64,000 nt of DNA from Nocardia seriolae NBRC 15557 (GTDB lineage: Bacteria; Actinomycetota; Actinomycetes; Mycobacteriales; Mycobacteriaceae): positions 21,654-85,653 of the forward strand of contig NZ_BJWY01000017.1 in NCBI RefSeq assembly GCF_007990715.1, written 5' to 3'. The translations under genes were made by a program, and so were the position numbers. Shown piece by piece: positions 8,180 to 31,300 of this stretch; position 1 is the stretch's first letter; every line of letters starts with the position of its first letter. Below the pieces are notes generated by a model. The model ran no database searches. It had not been told where the DNA came from and saw only the letters and a program-made list of their open reading frames with translations.

Positions 8180-8320
8180 TCACCGCAGCTCGCGCACCGG
8201 CTCGATGATCTCGGTGACCAGCCGCTTCGCCACCGCGTTGGGATCGGGCGCGCTGACGGGCACGCGTGACTCGACGCGGCCGAGCGAGCCGGGGTGAAAC
8301 CGCGGCCAGATTCCTTTCAC
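8180..8320 (-). CDS. Possible small protein upstream of the antitoxin
   Basis: A 46-residue reading frame starting at GTG 8320 with AGAGG next to it and ending in AKRLVTEIIEPVRELR. It has coding-like third-position GC, lies 23 bases before the antitoxin start and is in the same orientation. I do not recognise it. It could be a real leader gene, or chance coding in the spacer between the antitoxin and the divergent amidohydrolase gene. Confidence 0.25.
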   Translation of the reverse strand: MKGIWPRFHPGSLGRVESRVPVSAPDPNAVAKRLVTEIIEPVRELR

Positions 8321-8430
8321 CTCTCGGCGCGAGTGGTCCGAACCTGGTGGAGGCGCTGCGGACGCTGACACGCTGAACCCGGGCGATGCGGTGACGGGCG
8401 CGTCGTGCGGGTCGGGCAGACTGGGGACCC

Positions 8431-10026
8431 GTGAGTACCCAGTTGCTTGTCGGCGGCCGCATCTACAGTTCGAGCAATCCCGACGCGACGGCCATGGCCG
8501 TGAGCGACGGGACCGTGGTGTGGGTCGGGCTCGACAAGCCCGGGCGGGCACTGCATCCCGACGCGGAGATCATCGAACTCGACGGCGCGTTCGTCGCGCC
8601 CGGATTCGTGGACCCGCACGTGCACGTGACCGCACTGGGACTGAAGCTCACGGGACTCGATCTGGCGCAGGCGGGTTCGCTCGCCGAATGCCTGGACGCG
8701 GTGCGGGCGTATGCCGCCGCGCGGCCCGAAGGCATCATCCTCGGCGAAGGCTGGGACGAGACGCGCTGGGCCGGGGGGCGACCGCCGACGGTCGAGGACA
8801 TCGACGCGGCCGCGCCCGGACGGCAGGTGTATCTGGCTCGGGTGGACGCACATTCGGCCGTCGCCTCCACCGCCCTGCTGGATACGGTGCCCGGAATCGG
8901 CGAGGCCACCGGGTTCACCCGGGGCGAGCCGCTGCGCGCGGACGCCCACCACCGGGTGCGCGGCGCGGCCCTGGGCGCGCTGAGCCGTGAACAGCGCGAC
9001 GCCGCCCGGCGCGCGGCCCTGGATGCCGCCGCCGCCAATGGTGTTGTGGCCGTGCATGAATGCGCGGGACCCGAGATCTCCGGGGCCACCGATGTGCGGG
9101 AGCGGCTGGAGTTCGCCCACGGCGTCGAGGTGCGCGCCTACTGGGGACAGGCCGTGCGCACCGCCGACGAGGCGCGCACGCTGGTCAAGGAACTCGGGGT
9201 GCACGCCCTGGGCGGTGACCTGTTCGTGGACGGCGCGCTCGGCTCGCACACCGCCTGGCTGCGCGAACCCTACGCCGACCGCGACACCACCGGCACCTCC
9301 TACCTCGACGCCGACGCCATCGCCGCCCACGTGCTCGCCTGCACCGAAGCCGGGATCCAGACCGGCTTCCACGTCATCGGCGACGCCGCCATGGACGCCG
9401 TCGTCGCCGGATTCCAAAGGGCCGTCGCCGAACTGGGTGGCCCCGCCGTGGCGTCGCGCGGGCACCGCCTGGAACACGCCGAGATGATCACCGGCGATCA
9501 GATCGCCAAGCTGGCCGCCTGGGGCGTGATCGCCAGTGTCCAACCGGGATTCGACGCCGCCTGGGGCGGGCCCGACGGGATGTACGCGACCCGCCTGGGC
9601 GCCGACCGCGCCGCCACCCTGAATCCCTTCGCCGCCATGGCCTCCGCGGGCATCTCCCTGGCCATCGGCTCCGACGCCCCGGTGACCGCCCTGAGCCCGT
9701 GGGACGCCATCCGCGCCGCCGCCCACCACCGCACCCCCGGCCACCAGATCTCCCCCCGCGCCGCCTTCGCCGCCGCCACCCGCGGCGCCTGGCGCGCGGG
9801 CGGTGTCCGCGACGGCGTCGCGGGCACCCTGGTCCCGGGAGCCCCTGCCTCCTACGCCATCTGGGACGCCCGCGACCTCGTCGTCGCGGCCGCCTCCGAC
9901 ACCGTCCAGCGCTGGTCCACCGACCCCCGCTCCCGTGTCCCCGGCCTCCCGCCCCTCACCCCCGACGCCGCCCTCCCCACCTGCCTGCGCACCGTGCACC
10001 GCGGAGTCACCGTCCATGAAGCCTGA
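8431..10026 (+). CDS. Amidohydrolase_3-family metal-dependent hydrolase (YtcJ-like)
   Basis: 531 residues, the usual length of the YtcJ / N-substituted formamide deformylase group. The HxH metal motif is visible in FVDPHVHVTALG (about residues 67-73). Later signatures are DGALGSHTAWL, the His of GFHVIGDAAMD, the HRLEHAEM motif and SDAPV near the C-terminal side. Such enzymes hydrolyse cyclic or substituted amides with a binuclear metal site; the substrate is not predictable. The GTG at 8431 gives MSTQLLVGGRIYS, the standard start of the composite beta domain. The gene overlaps lnt by 11 bases, so the two are co-transcribed. Confidence 0.9.
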   Translation: MSTQLLVGGRIYSSSNPDATAMAVSDGTVVWVGLDKPGRALHPDAEIIELDGAFVAPGFVDPHVHVTALGLKLTGLDLAQAGSLAECLDAVRAYAAARPEGIILGEGWDETRWAGGRPPTVEDIDAAAPGRQVYLARVDAHSAVASTALLDTVPGIGEATGFTRGEPLRADAHHRVRGAALGALSREQRDAARRAALDAAAANGVVAVHECAGPEISGATDVRERLEFAHGVEVRAYWGQAVRTADEARTLVKELGVHALGGDLFVDGALGSHTAWLREPYADRDTTGTSYLDADAIAAHVLACTEAGIQTGFHVIGDAAMDAVVAGFQRAVAELGGPAVASRGHRLEHAEMITGDQIAKLAAWGVIASVQPGFDAAWGGPDGMYATRLGADRAATLNPFAAMASAGISLAIGSDAPVTALSPWDAIRAAAHHRTPGHQISPRAAFAAATRGAWRAGGVRDGVAGTLVPGAPASYAIWDARDLVVAAASDTVQRWSTDPRSRVPGLPPLTPDAALPTCLRTVHRGVTVHEA

Positions 10027-11968
10027 CCCCGCCGCCGAAACCGATTCCGCCGCACCACCCTCCGCCACCACCGGTGTCCCAGCCGCCGACGACGGCTCGG
10101 TGACACGGAGTTCCCGCGCGCGGACGTCGCCCGCCGCCGATGCCGAAGTCGTCCCCGCCGCAGGCGCCGACGTCCCCGCCGACTCGGGACCGAATCCGGG
10201 GGGAGCGGCACCGCGACCCGGCAGTGCGGCGTCGGAACCTACTGCGGGCGTTGGCGGTTCATCCTCGGACCGCATCGCCTCGACGGTCTCGGGTGTACTT
10301 CCCGGTGCGGTGGCGTGGCTGGTCACTGCGGCCGCCGCCCGTCCCTGGCTGCCCAGGCTGCTGGCCGCGGTGATCGCCGGGCTGTTGTTGTTCGCGAGTT
10401 TCCCGCCGCGGACGCTGTGGTTCCTGGCGCCGGTGGGGATCGCGGTGCTGACCCTTGCGGTGCGTGGAACCGGCAGGGCGCGTGAGGGATTCGGGGTCGG
10501 GTTCGTGGCGGGGGCGGCGTTCTTTCTGCCGCTGCTGCCGTGGACGGGGATCTACGTGGGGCCGGTGCCGTGGATCGCGCTGTCGACGGTGTGCGCGGTG
10601 TACGTCGGGCTGTTCGGCACGCTGACGCGGTGGGTCGCGACGCTGCCGGGATGGCCGTTGTGGGTGGCGACGGTGTGGTCGCTCACGGAGTGGGCGCGGT
10701 CGAGTTTTCCGTTCGGTGGATTTCCCTGGGGGAGACTGGCTTTCGGGCAGGCCGACGGGTGGTATCTGCCCTACGCGATGGTGGGCGGGGCGCCGCTGGT
10801 GAGCTTCGCGGTGGCGCTGACGGGGACCGGTCTGGCCGCGCTGGTGCTGGGTCTTTTGCGAAGGTTGCGAGGCGAAACGGGCGGTAGCTCGAAAGTGGCT
10901 GCGGTCACAGTGAATTCTCCCAGATGGGGAGCCCTGCGTCTCACATCGTGGAACCGGATTGTTGCTGCGGCAATGCTTGTGGCTATAGTTCCAGTCACCG
11001 GAGTGATCCTCCGGACCGCGCTGCCCGGCCCGGAGGACGGCAACCGGCCGATCACGGTCGCCGCCATCCAGGGCAGCGTGCCGCGCCTGGGCCTGGACTT
11101 CAATGCCCAGCGCCGCGCGGTTCTCGACAATCACGTCAAGCGCACCGAGGAACTGGCCCGCGACATCGCCGCCGGCCGCGCCCCGCAGCCCGACGTGGTG
11201 ATCTGGCCGGAGAACTCCTCCGATATCGATCCCCTGCGCAATGCCGATGCGGCCCAGGAGATCTCGCGGGCGTCCGAGGATGTGAAGGCGCCCATCCTGG
11301 TGGGCGCGGTGCTGGTCAACAGCGATCGCACCACCACCAACTCGGTCATCGTCTGGAACGGCGACGCCGGGCCGGGGGAGCGGCACGACAAGAAGATCAT
11401 CCAGCCCTTCGGCGAATACCTGCCCTACCGCAACTTCTTCCGGCACTTCTCCGAATACGCGGACCGCGCAGGCTATTTCGTCCCCGGCACCGGGGACGGC
11501 GTGGTGCACGTGCAACCCGCGAGCGGCGGCGCGCCCGTCGCGATCGGCGTGGCCACCTGCTACGAGGTCGTCTTCGACCGGGCCTTCGAGCAGGCTGTGC
11601 AGGCCGGGGCGCAGATCCTCACGGTCCCGTCCAACAACGCCACCTTCGGCCGCTCCGAGATGACCTATCAGCAGCTGGCCATGTCGCGCGTGCGCGCGGT
11701 GGAGCACGGTCGCGCCGTGGTGGTTTCGGTGACCACCGGGGTCAGCGCCATGATCACCGCCGACGGCGCGATCCAGCAGCGCACGCCGCAGTTCGAGCCC
11801 GCGGCGCTGGTGGCGACGCTGCCGCTGCGCGACAACACGACACTCGCGACGCGGTTGGGGCCCGCGCCGGAGGTTTTCTTGTGTATCCTTGCCGCGGCTG
11901 CCGGTGTGGCGGCGGTCACTCGGCGGCGGAAGCAGCTCAGTAAACCGACCGCCCAGAATGCTGAATGA
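10016..11968 (+). CDS. lnt: Apolipoprotein N-acyltransferase
   Basis: 650 residues. Lnt adds the third acyl chain to the N-terminal cysteine of lipoproteins in the cytoplasmic membrane. The first about 90 residues are a low-complexity Ala/Pro/Ser leader. Five to seven membrane helices follow (about residues 115-340), then the nitrilase domain. The catalytic triad is complete: Glu 399 in VIWPENSS, Lys 459 in HDKKIIQPFGEY and Cys 515 in ATCYEVVFD. A final membrane helix (VFLCILAAAAGVAAV) and a basic tail close the protein. In mycobacteria Lnt is fused or adjacent to the mannosyltransferase Ppm1. Here there is neither a fusion nor a neighbouring ppm1; the NRPS gene follows instead. The ATG at 10016 overlaps the upstream amidohydrolase. 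Confidence 0.93.
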   Translation: MKPDPAAETDSAAPPSATTGVPAADDGSVTRSSRARTSPAADAEVVPAAGADVPADSGPNPGGAAPRPGSAASEPTAGVGGSSSDRIASTVSGVLPGAVAWLVTAAAARPWLPRLLAAVIAGLLLFASFPPRTLWFLAPVGIAVLTLAVRGTGRAREGFGVGFVAGAAFFLPLLPWTGIYVGPVPWIALSTVCAVYVGLFGTLTRWVATLPGWPLWVATVWSLTEWARSSFPFGGFPWGRLAFGQADGWYLPYAMVGGAPLVSFAVALTGTGLAALVLGLLRRLRGETGGSSKVAAVTVNSPRWGALRLTSWNRIVAAAMLVAIVPVTGVILRTALPGPEDGNRPITVAAIQGSVPRLGLDFNAQRRAVLDNHVKRTEELARDIAAGRAPQPDVVIWPENSSDIDPLRNADAAQEISRASEDVKAPILVGAVLVNSDRTTTNSVIVWNGDAGPGERHDKKIIQPFGEYLPYRNFFRHFSEYADRAGYFVPGTGDGVVHVQPASGGAPVAIGVATCYEVVFDRAFEQAVQAGAQILTVPSNNATFGRSEMTYQQLAMSRVRAVEHGRAVVVSVTTGVSAMITADGAIQQRTPQFEPAALVATLPLRDNTTLATRLGPAPEVFLCILAAAAGVAAVTRRRKQLSKPTAQNAE

Positions 11969-12339
11969 CCTTTCGGCGCAGTAATCGCGGGTTCGTGTGT
12001 GAGGGCCGTCCCGCGTCGGCGACTCGATTCGCCAGTTCATTGCCAGGGCTTGTTGGAGCTTCCGATATGTCCGAGTTCGTGCGGTTCCCTTATGCGAGTT
12101 AAGCGAGTCTCGCGAGATTTGCTATGAGGTAACTGAACTGAATCCTCGCTCCGTCAACGCTGTCCGTTGCGGGCAACTCGAGATCACCACCGATCCGCTC
12201 GGCGGGATGCTCCGAATCATAGGGCGTGGGCCACGTCCTACGGCTCGCGCGTGCGCGCGAAAGCCGGATTGGCGGCCTGCCGTTTTCGATTTTTCGGGGC
12301 TCGGGGAGTTGCGTCTACAGCGTCAGAACGGAGTGTTTG
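11969..12339. other. 371-base intergenic region upstream of the NRPS gene
   Basis: This must hold the lnt terminator, if any, and the NRPS promoter. It is noticeably less GC-rich than its surroundings. It contains an 8-base palindrome CTCGCGAG (about 12108-12115) inside a run of GCGAG repeats (about 12095-12116). I found no match to the actinobacterial iron box (TTAGGTTAGGCTAACCTAA) and no strong -35/-10 pair. An in-frame extension of the NRPS reading frame to GTG 12226 exists but reads as non-family sequence. Confidence 0.5.
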
Positions 12340-26102
<13,763 letters not shown>

Positions 26103-26106
<4 letters not shown>

Positions 26107-27095
26107 GTCTCGCGGTGGAAGTGCAAGCGCTGGTGAAGTATTACGGCAAGGTGCGGGTGCTCGACGGCATCGATCTCGCGATTCCGTCGGGCACGGTGAT
26201 GGGACTGCTCGGACCCAACGGGGCGGGCAAGACCACCACGGTGCGCATCGTCACCACCCTGCTACGCCCGAGTTCGGGCACGGTACGCGTGGCGGGGGTG
26301 GACGTGCTGAAGAATCCTGCCCGCGCCCGCACCCGGCTGGGACTGTCGGGGCAGTACGCGGCCATCGACGCCAACCTGTCCGGGTTCGAGAACCTGCGCA
26401 TGGTGGCCCGGCTGTACGGCATGAACCATCGCCGGGCCGCCGACCGCGCCGAGGAACTGCTCGCCGCGCTCGGTCTCGAGCACGCGGCCGGGCGGCGGGC
26501 GGGCACCTACTCCGGCGGCATGGCGCGGCGCCTGGACCTGGCGGGCGCGCTGGTGTGCAGACCCCCGGTGGTCGTGCTCGACGAGCCGACCACCGGCCTC
26601 GACCCGCGCGGGCGCCTCGATATGTGGCGCGTCATCGGCGAACTCGTCGACGACGGCACCACCGTGCTGCTCACCACCCAGTACCTCGACGAGGCCGACC
26701 TGCTCGCCGACCGCATCACCGTCATCGACCGCGGGCGCGTCATCGCCCGCGGGTCGGCCGACGAACTCAAGACCTCCATCGGCGGTGACAAGCTCACCGT
26801 CACCCTCGCCGCCGGACAGGATCCGCGGCCCGCCAAGCGGGTGCTCGCAGGCGTCGGCATCGGGGAGCCCGAAATCGGCGAGGGCAGTGACGAACTCACC
26901 GTGGTGGTCGGCGACGGCACCCGCACCATGGTGGAGGCGCTGCGCCGCCTCGACGACGCGGGCGTGTGCGTGGTGGACGCCACCGTGCACCGGCCCAGCC
27001 TCGACGACGTATTCCTTTCCCTCACCGGCAAATCCGCCGACCGCCACTTATCCGCCCGCAAGCCCGAGCCCGTCCAAGAGGAGATCCTGTCGTGA
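26103..27095 (+). CDS. drrA: DrrA-type ABC transporter ATP-binding protein
   Basis: 330 residues. Walker A GPNGAGKTTTVR (about residues 35-46), Q-loop GLSGQYAAID, signature YSGGMARRLDLAG and Walker B VVVLDEPTTGLDPRGR are all intact; the switch His is replaced by Gln in LLTTQYLDEAD, as is usual in DrrA. The C-terminal about 90 residues form the DrrA-type regulatory extension. This family powers export of antibiotics and lipids (daunorubicin, phthiocerol dimycocerosate). The ATG overlaps the NRPS stop (ATGA), and the next gene starts in a GTGA overlap. The three genes form one operon, so the substrate is probably the NRPS product. Confidence 0.95.
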
Positions 27096-27970
27096 CGACC
27101 CTCCCCGCCGAGCCCGTCGCGCCGCCGGCCGCCGACGAGGCGCACGGCCGCCACCGCGCCGAGGGGCCCGCCATCCTGCTACCCCGGGTGGTGCGCGACA
27201 GCGCGATCGTTGCCTACCGGAACCTGCTCACCATCCTGCGGGTGCCGACCCTGCTGGTGACGGCCACCATTCAGCCGCTGATGTTCGTGTTCCTGTTCGC
27301 CTACATCTTCGGGGCCTCGCTCGGCGGCAGCCAGTACCGGGAGTTCCTGCTCGCCGGAATCTTCACCCAGACAGTCGCTTTCAATGCGGCGTTCACCATC
27401 GTCGGGCTGGCCAACGACCTGCACAAGGGCATCATCGACCGGATGCGGACCCTGCCCATGTCGCGGCTGGCCGTGCTGATGGGGCGCACTCTGTCGGATC
27501 TGGTGGTCAATATCCTGGCGTTGACGGTCATGGTGGCGTGCGGCTACGTGGTCGGCTGGCGGATCAACGGCGCGATCATGGACGCGGTGCTGGCCTTCGG
27601 TGTGATCCTGCTGTTCGCGTTCGCCATGTCGTGGGTGGGTGCCATCACCGGGCTCATGTCGCCGAGTGTGGAAGTGGCCCAAAGTGCCGGTCTCATCTGG
27701 CTTTTCCCGCTGACCTTCATCTCCTCGGCGTTCATCTCCGGGGAGACGTTGCCCGGGCCGCTGCGCACCGTCGCCGAATGGAATCCGATCACCGCGGTGT
27801 CGGCGGCCGGGCGCAAGCTCTTCGCCAACGGCTCCCCGCCGATCTTCAAACCGGCGACCGGCTGGCCCGCCGACCACTGTGTCGAATACTCCATCTACTG
27901 CTCGCTGGCCATCCTCGCGTTCGCGGTGCCGATGGCGCTGTGGCAGTACCGGAAGGTGGCCAGCCACTGA
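27092..27970 (+). CDS. drrB: DrrB-type ABC-2 transporter permease
   Basis: 292 residues with about six membrane helices (for example VLAFGVILLFAFAMSWVGAI and IYCSLAILAFAVPMALW) and the ABC-2 signature region LIWLFPLTFISSAFIS followed by LRTVAEWNPITAVS. GTG at 27092 with AAGAGGAG just upstream. The N-terminal 35 residues are cytoplasmic. It pairs with DrrA through a 4-base overlap and is the last gene of the NRPS operon. It ends 9 bases before the stop of a convergent gene remnant. Confidence 0.94.
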   Translation: MTTLPAEPVAPPAADEAHGRHRAEGPAILLPRVVRDSAIVAYRNLLTILRVPTLLVTATIQPLMFVFLFAYIFGASLGGSQYREFLLAGIFTQTVAFNAAFTIVGLANDLHKGIIDRMRTLPMSRLAVLMGRTLSDLVVNILALTVMVACGYVVGWRINGAIMDAVLAFGVILLFAFAMSWVGAITGLMSPSVEVAQSAGLIWLFPLTFISSAFISGETLPGPLRTVAEWNPITAVSAAGRKLFANGSPPIFKPATGWPADHCVEYSIYCSLAILAFAVPMALWQYRKVASH

Positions 27971-27979
27971 CCTCGCACG

Positions 27980-28306
27980 TCACTGCGCCGGCACCGGCAG
28001 CGCACCCAGCTGTCCCAGCAGGCTGAACACGTCGAAAGAGCCACGGAATTCGGTGATCCGGCCGTCGCGGACGCGGTAGAACACGACGCCGGGCACCGCC
28101 ACCGCGCGGCCGGCCGCCGGGATGCCCTGGAACTCGCCGTGCTGGGTGCCGTGCCCGGTCCAGCGCTCGGCCACCCGGTCCGCCTCGGCCACCAGCTCTT
28201 CCAGCGTCGAATGCCAGTCGGGGAACGCGGTACGCAAGGCGGTGTTGAACCGTTTGAGGCCCTCGATGTCGCCGACCTCGGGGGAGTGGATGACCACGTC
28301 GACGCC
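27980..28306 (-). pseudogene. 5'-truncated SnoaL-like/ester-cyclase gene
   Basis: The C-terminal about 105 residues of a SnoaL-like (ester cyclase, NTF2-fold) protein are recognisable. They include VVIHSPEVGDIEGLKRFN, TAFPDWHSTLEELVAEADRV, GEFQGIPAAGRAVAVPGVVF and a C-terminal FSLLGQLGALPVP. The first about 35 residues of the fold (the usual N-terminal helices before the VVIH strand) are missing. Upstream sequence switches to that of the LuxR gene on the other strand at about 28300-28310. Longer reading frames upstream are only the antisense of that gene. It is therefore read as a gene decapitated by a deletion rather than a complete protein. Confidence 0.65.
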
Positions 28307-28309
28307 ACC

Positions 28310-29090
28310 CACGGCAGCCCGGCTGACAGCCCCCGCTACCGCGAGATCCTCGCGCCCCTGGGGCATGGGTGACGAACTGCGGGCGGCGCTGCGTGTCGGC
28401 GAGAGCTGCTGGGGTGTGCTGTGCCTGCACCGGGAGCCGTCGCCGCTGGGCTTCCGTGCCGAGGAGATCGGCCTGCTGCATGCCATGGCCGCCCCGCATC
28501 TGGCCGAAGGATTGCGCGCGGCGGTGCTGCTGTCGGATCTCGATGCCGCCGACGGGCATCCGGCTCCCGGGCTGCTGCTGTTCGACGATGCCGCCGCGGT
28601 GCTCGCCATGACCCCACCGGTCCGCGCCCTGCTGGCCGAGGTCGCCGACCAACCCGCGCGCGCCGAGCTGCCGCAGGCGATCGTCGTGGTGGCCATGCGC
28701 CTGCGCAGCGTCGAACGCGACCCGAATTCGCCCGTGGTGCCACGCATTCGGTTGCGCACCCGCTCCGGGCGCTGGCTGATCGCCCACGCCTCCCGGCTGC
28801 ACACTATCGCCGGTGCGGACCCGGCCGGGCCGATCGCGGTGATTCTCGAGCCCGCCCGCGCCCCGGAGATCGCGCCGCTGAAACTGGCCGCCTACCCGTT
28901 GACCCCGCGCGAGCAGCAGATCGCGGCACTGGTGCTGGCGGGCCACTCCACCCGCCGCATCGCCGACACCCTGGTGGTGTCGCCGTTCACGGTGCAGCGG
29001 CACCTGAAATCGATCTTCGAGAAGACCGGGGTGCGCAGCCGCCGCGATCTGGTCGCCAATCTGCTTGCCGCCCACTACGGCTCGCCGTGA
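28310..29090 (+). pseudogene. 5'-truncated, frameshifted LuxR-family regulator
   Basis: From ATG 28365 the frame encodes 241 residues. It starts GDELRAALRVGESCWGVLCL (the middle of a GAF-like sensor) and ends in a LuxR helix-turn-helix, LTPREQQIAALVLAGHSTRR with TVQRHLKSIFEKTGV. Family homology continues upstream in a different frame as SPRYREILAPLG (28331-28362). The frames are joined if one G of the run at 28360-28363 is removed. Beyond about 28310 there is no further homology, so roughly the first 120-150 residues are gone. A short functional DNA-binding protein starting at 28365 remains possible. Confidence 0.6.
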
Positions 29091-29155
29091 CCGGTGCCCG
29101 TACAGCCCGCAACAGGCCTCGATCAGGCCACCCGGGACAGCGGGCCCGGGCACGA

Positions 29156-29195
29156 AAAACGGGTCCCGGCACCGATGTGGTGCGGGGACCCGTTT
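29156..29195 (-). terminator. Intrinsic terminator of rbpA
   Basis: A 17-base stem (29157-29173 with 29179-29195, one mismatch; arm AAACGGGTCCCGGCACC) with a 5-base loop. Reading the minus strand, the stem is followed by TTTTT. It lies 15 bases downstream of the rbpA stop and could also stop transcription from the LuxR remnant. Confidence 0.85.
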
Positions 29196-29210
29196 CGTCG
29201 TGTGCTGTGA

Positions 29211-29546
29211 TCAGCCGCGGCGGCGGCTCTTGATCAGCTCCATGCGCTCCTGGAGCAGCTCCTCGAGCTCTTCCTTGCTGCGGCGCTCGAGCAGCATGTC
29301 CCAGTGGGTGCGCGGCGGCTTGACCTTCTTGGGCTCCTGGGTGGTGCCCTCCATCAAGGTGCCTTCCTGGCCGTTGCGGCACAGCCAGGTGGGCGGGATT
29401 TCGGCGTCGTCGGCGAAGGGAACGTCGAATTCCTCGCCATTGTCGGTGCGGTACCGCGCCATCCGACGCGGAGCGAGGTCGTGGTCGCGGTCGGTCTCGT
29501 AGCTCACCGCTCCGAGCCGAGAGCCCCGGAGTACGCGATCTGCCAT
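29211..29546 (-). CDS. rbpA: RNA polymerase-binding protein RbpA
   Basis: 111 residues, the standard length. It begins MADRVLRGSRLGAVSYETD and contains the core RYRTDNGEEFDVPFADDAE, the WLCRNG turn and the C-terminal sigma-interacting helix THWDMLLERRSKEELEELLQ. RbpA binds RNA polymerase and group 1/2 sigma factors in actinobacteria and promotes open-complex formation. The core has WLCRNGQEG where many orthologues have a zinc-like Cys pair, as in mycobacteria. It is preceded by a SigR/SigH-type promoter. In related genomes the neighbour would be ppm1/lnt; here the NRPS block lies in between. Confidence 0.97.
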   Translation of the reverse strand: MADRVLRGSRLGAVSYETDRDHDLAPRRMARYRTDNGEEFDVPFADDAEIPPTWLCRNGQEGTLMEGTTQEPKKVKPPRTHWDMLLERRSKEELEELLQERMELIKSRRRG

Positions 29547-29616
29547 GAGTGCGGTCCCTTCTCGCCTGTCGGCAATGTTCTACATCCGTGTTTCTGCCTC
29601 TGCGCTACATCTGTCC

Positions 29617-29642
29617 AACGAAGAGGCGCGCGCTGTGGTTCC
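29617..29642 (-). promoter_or_regulatory. SigR/SigH-type promoter of rbpA
   Basis: On the minus strand GGAAC (29642-29638) is followed after exactly 18 bases by GTT (29619-29617). This fits the thiol-stress sigma consensus GGAAY-N18/19-GTT and places transcription start about 60 bases before the rbpA ATG. Streptomyces rbpA is known to be controlled by SigR, which supports the reading. The nearby transposable element does not disrupt it. Confidence 0.65.
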
Positions 29643-29826
29643 CGCAATCGGAGAACCCTGCCATCCTACTCGTCCGGCCCGGCCGGTTTGCGGCGGCGTG
29701 CCCTTCCGCCCGGTCGCGGCCTCGAACCGCTCGGGACGTATCTGGAAACTCTGGTGTTCTTGGGCGGCTGCGGCCGAGTTCCGGATCGATCGTTGTTGTC
29801 GGTGGCGTGTGCCACACTCCTCGGTG

Positions 29827-31128
29827 ATGAGCCGCCACACCACCTTCCAGTTCTGCCTCGACCCCACGGTCGAGCAGCGGCGGGTGCTCGATCGCTATGC
29901 CGGTGCAGCGCGGTTCGCGTTCAACAAGTCCCTGGATTTTGTGAAAGCCGCGCTTACTCAGCGTGAGAACGATCCTGACCAGCAGGTGCCATGGACCGGT
30001 TTCAGTCTGATCAACGCCTTCAATGCGTGGAAGAAGACCGAAGCCGCTGGCCGAGTTATCCGCGTCGACCTCCTCGGGGTGGCCGAAGTAGAGGTGACCG
30101 GGCTGGCATGGCGCAGCGAGGTGTGCCAACAGGTGTTCGAGGAAGCGGCCGTCGACTGTGGGCGCGCCCTGACCGCCTTTTCCGACTCCCGCAGCGGCAA
30201 ACGCAAAGGCCGGAGGGTCGGATTTCCTCGATTCAAGAAGAAGAATTCAACTACTCCGTCGTTTCGGCTGCGCAACAAGATCTCCAAGTCGGGTTGTGCG
30301 GGGATCCGATTCGGTGACAACGAAATTCCGCGATCGGTGACGCTGCCCTGCATCGGAACCGTCCGGGTACGCGAGGACACTCGTCGTCTACGGAGGCTGC
30401 TTGGGAACGGACGCGCCAAAGTCCTTTACATCACGGTGTCGTTTCGGGCAGGTCGCTGGCAGCTCAGTGTGACCACCGAGGCCGCCGATCTCCACCCGGC
30501 GTTCCATCACCGGCCTCGTGCGGCCGACGATGACAGCGGCTGGGTGGGGGTCGACCGCGGGTTGTCGAGTTTCCTCGTCGCCGCCGCCGCCGACGGTACC
30601 GATGTCGCCCACGTCGACAACCCACCGAAACCTCTGGCGTCAGGTCTGCGCCAGCAGCGGCGGTTGGCGAAATCGTTGTCCCGCAAACGGAAAGGATCCC
30701 GTAACCGCAAAGGCGCCGCAGCCCGCCTGGCACGGCATCATCGTCGCGTCGCCAACATCCGCCGCCACTTCCAACATCAGGTCGCGAACAGGCTGGTCAA
30801 AACCCACGATCGGCTCGTTGTCGAGGACTTGAATGTTGCGGGCATGCTTGGCAATCGCTGTCTGGCGGGTGCAATCAGCGATGCTGGTTGGGGAGATTTC
30901 GGCCGAATTGTGCGCTATAAACAGCGATGGCGCGGTGGCACCGTCGTCACTGCCGACCGCTGGTACGCGTCGAGCAAACGCTGCTCGGCCTGCACGAGGG
31001 TAAACACAGAGCTGACCTTGTCGGATCGGGTGTTCGTCTGCAGGTGCGGTTTTCGTGCCGACCGTGATCATAACGCGGCGGTCAACCTTGCCGTATGGCC
31101 GATGCTCCAGCGTGAAGCCTCTCCATGA
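29827..31128 (+). mobile_element. tnpB: TnpB (RNA-guided nuclease) of an IS200/IS605- or IS607-type element, no TnpA
   Basis: 433 residues from ATG 29827. The N-terminal wedge/recognition part (FQFCLDPTVEQRRVLDRY, AFNAWKK, VCQQVFEEAAVDC) matches actinobacterial TnpB proteins. The RuvC active site appears complete: Asp 243 in GVDRGLSSF, Glu 333 in VVEDLNVAGM and Asp 414 in RDHNAAVNL. A zinc finger is formed by Cys 386, 389, 405 and 407. TnpB is the transposon-encoded ancestor of Cas12. It is guided by an omega RNA from the element's right end to re-cut the donor site. No TnpA transposase (Y1 or serine type) is present, so this is a TnpB-only element that would move in trans if at all. It sits between the rbpA promoter and the gene at 31337. 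Ends were not resolved. Confidence 0.9.
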
Positions 31129-31300
31129 TCCCCGGACCCCCAATCAGGAGGCCGGGTTACCAATGCCCGCTGACGGGAAGGCGCTGGCCGGCACCCTGCG
31201 GGTGCCGGCGAAACCGGTCCGGATGACGCGGGAACCGATGTTCGCACCACACCGGTGGCGTGAACTGACGACGCCCGAGAAGGGCGGTGCCTGTCTACCG
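31050..31300 (+). ncRNA. Candidate omega RNA at the tnpB 3' end
   Basis: In this family the guide RNA overlaps the 3' end of tnpB and runs to the element's right end. The non-coding stretch after the tnpB stop (31129-31330) is rich in hairpins. The clearest is a perfect 10-bp stem at 31187-31196/31200-31209 (arm GCCGGCACCC, loop TGC), with a smaller CCCG-CGGG hairpin just before it. The exact right end, and hence the guide segment, cannot be set by eye. Confidence 0.35.

Noticed and set aside
8317..10326. A 669-codon frame antisense to the amidohydrolase gene
   Set aside because: Shadow frame; Gly/His-rich, and the sense strand has clear amidohydrolase motifs.
11969..12339. Iron box or riboswitch upstream of the NRPS
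   Set aside because: No match to the IdeR/DmdR consensus and no extended conserved fold could be recognised by eye.
12226..12339. Alternative NRPS start at GTG 12226
   Set aside because: The extra 38 residues show no condensation-domain similarity and lack a ribosome site; ATG 12340 has CGGAG at proper distance.
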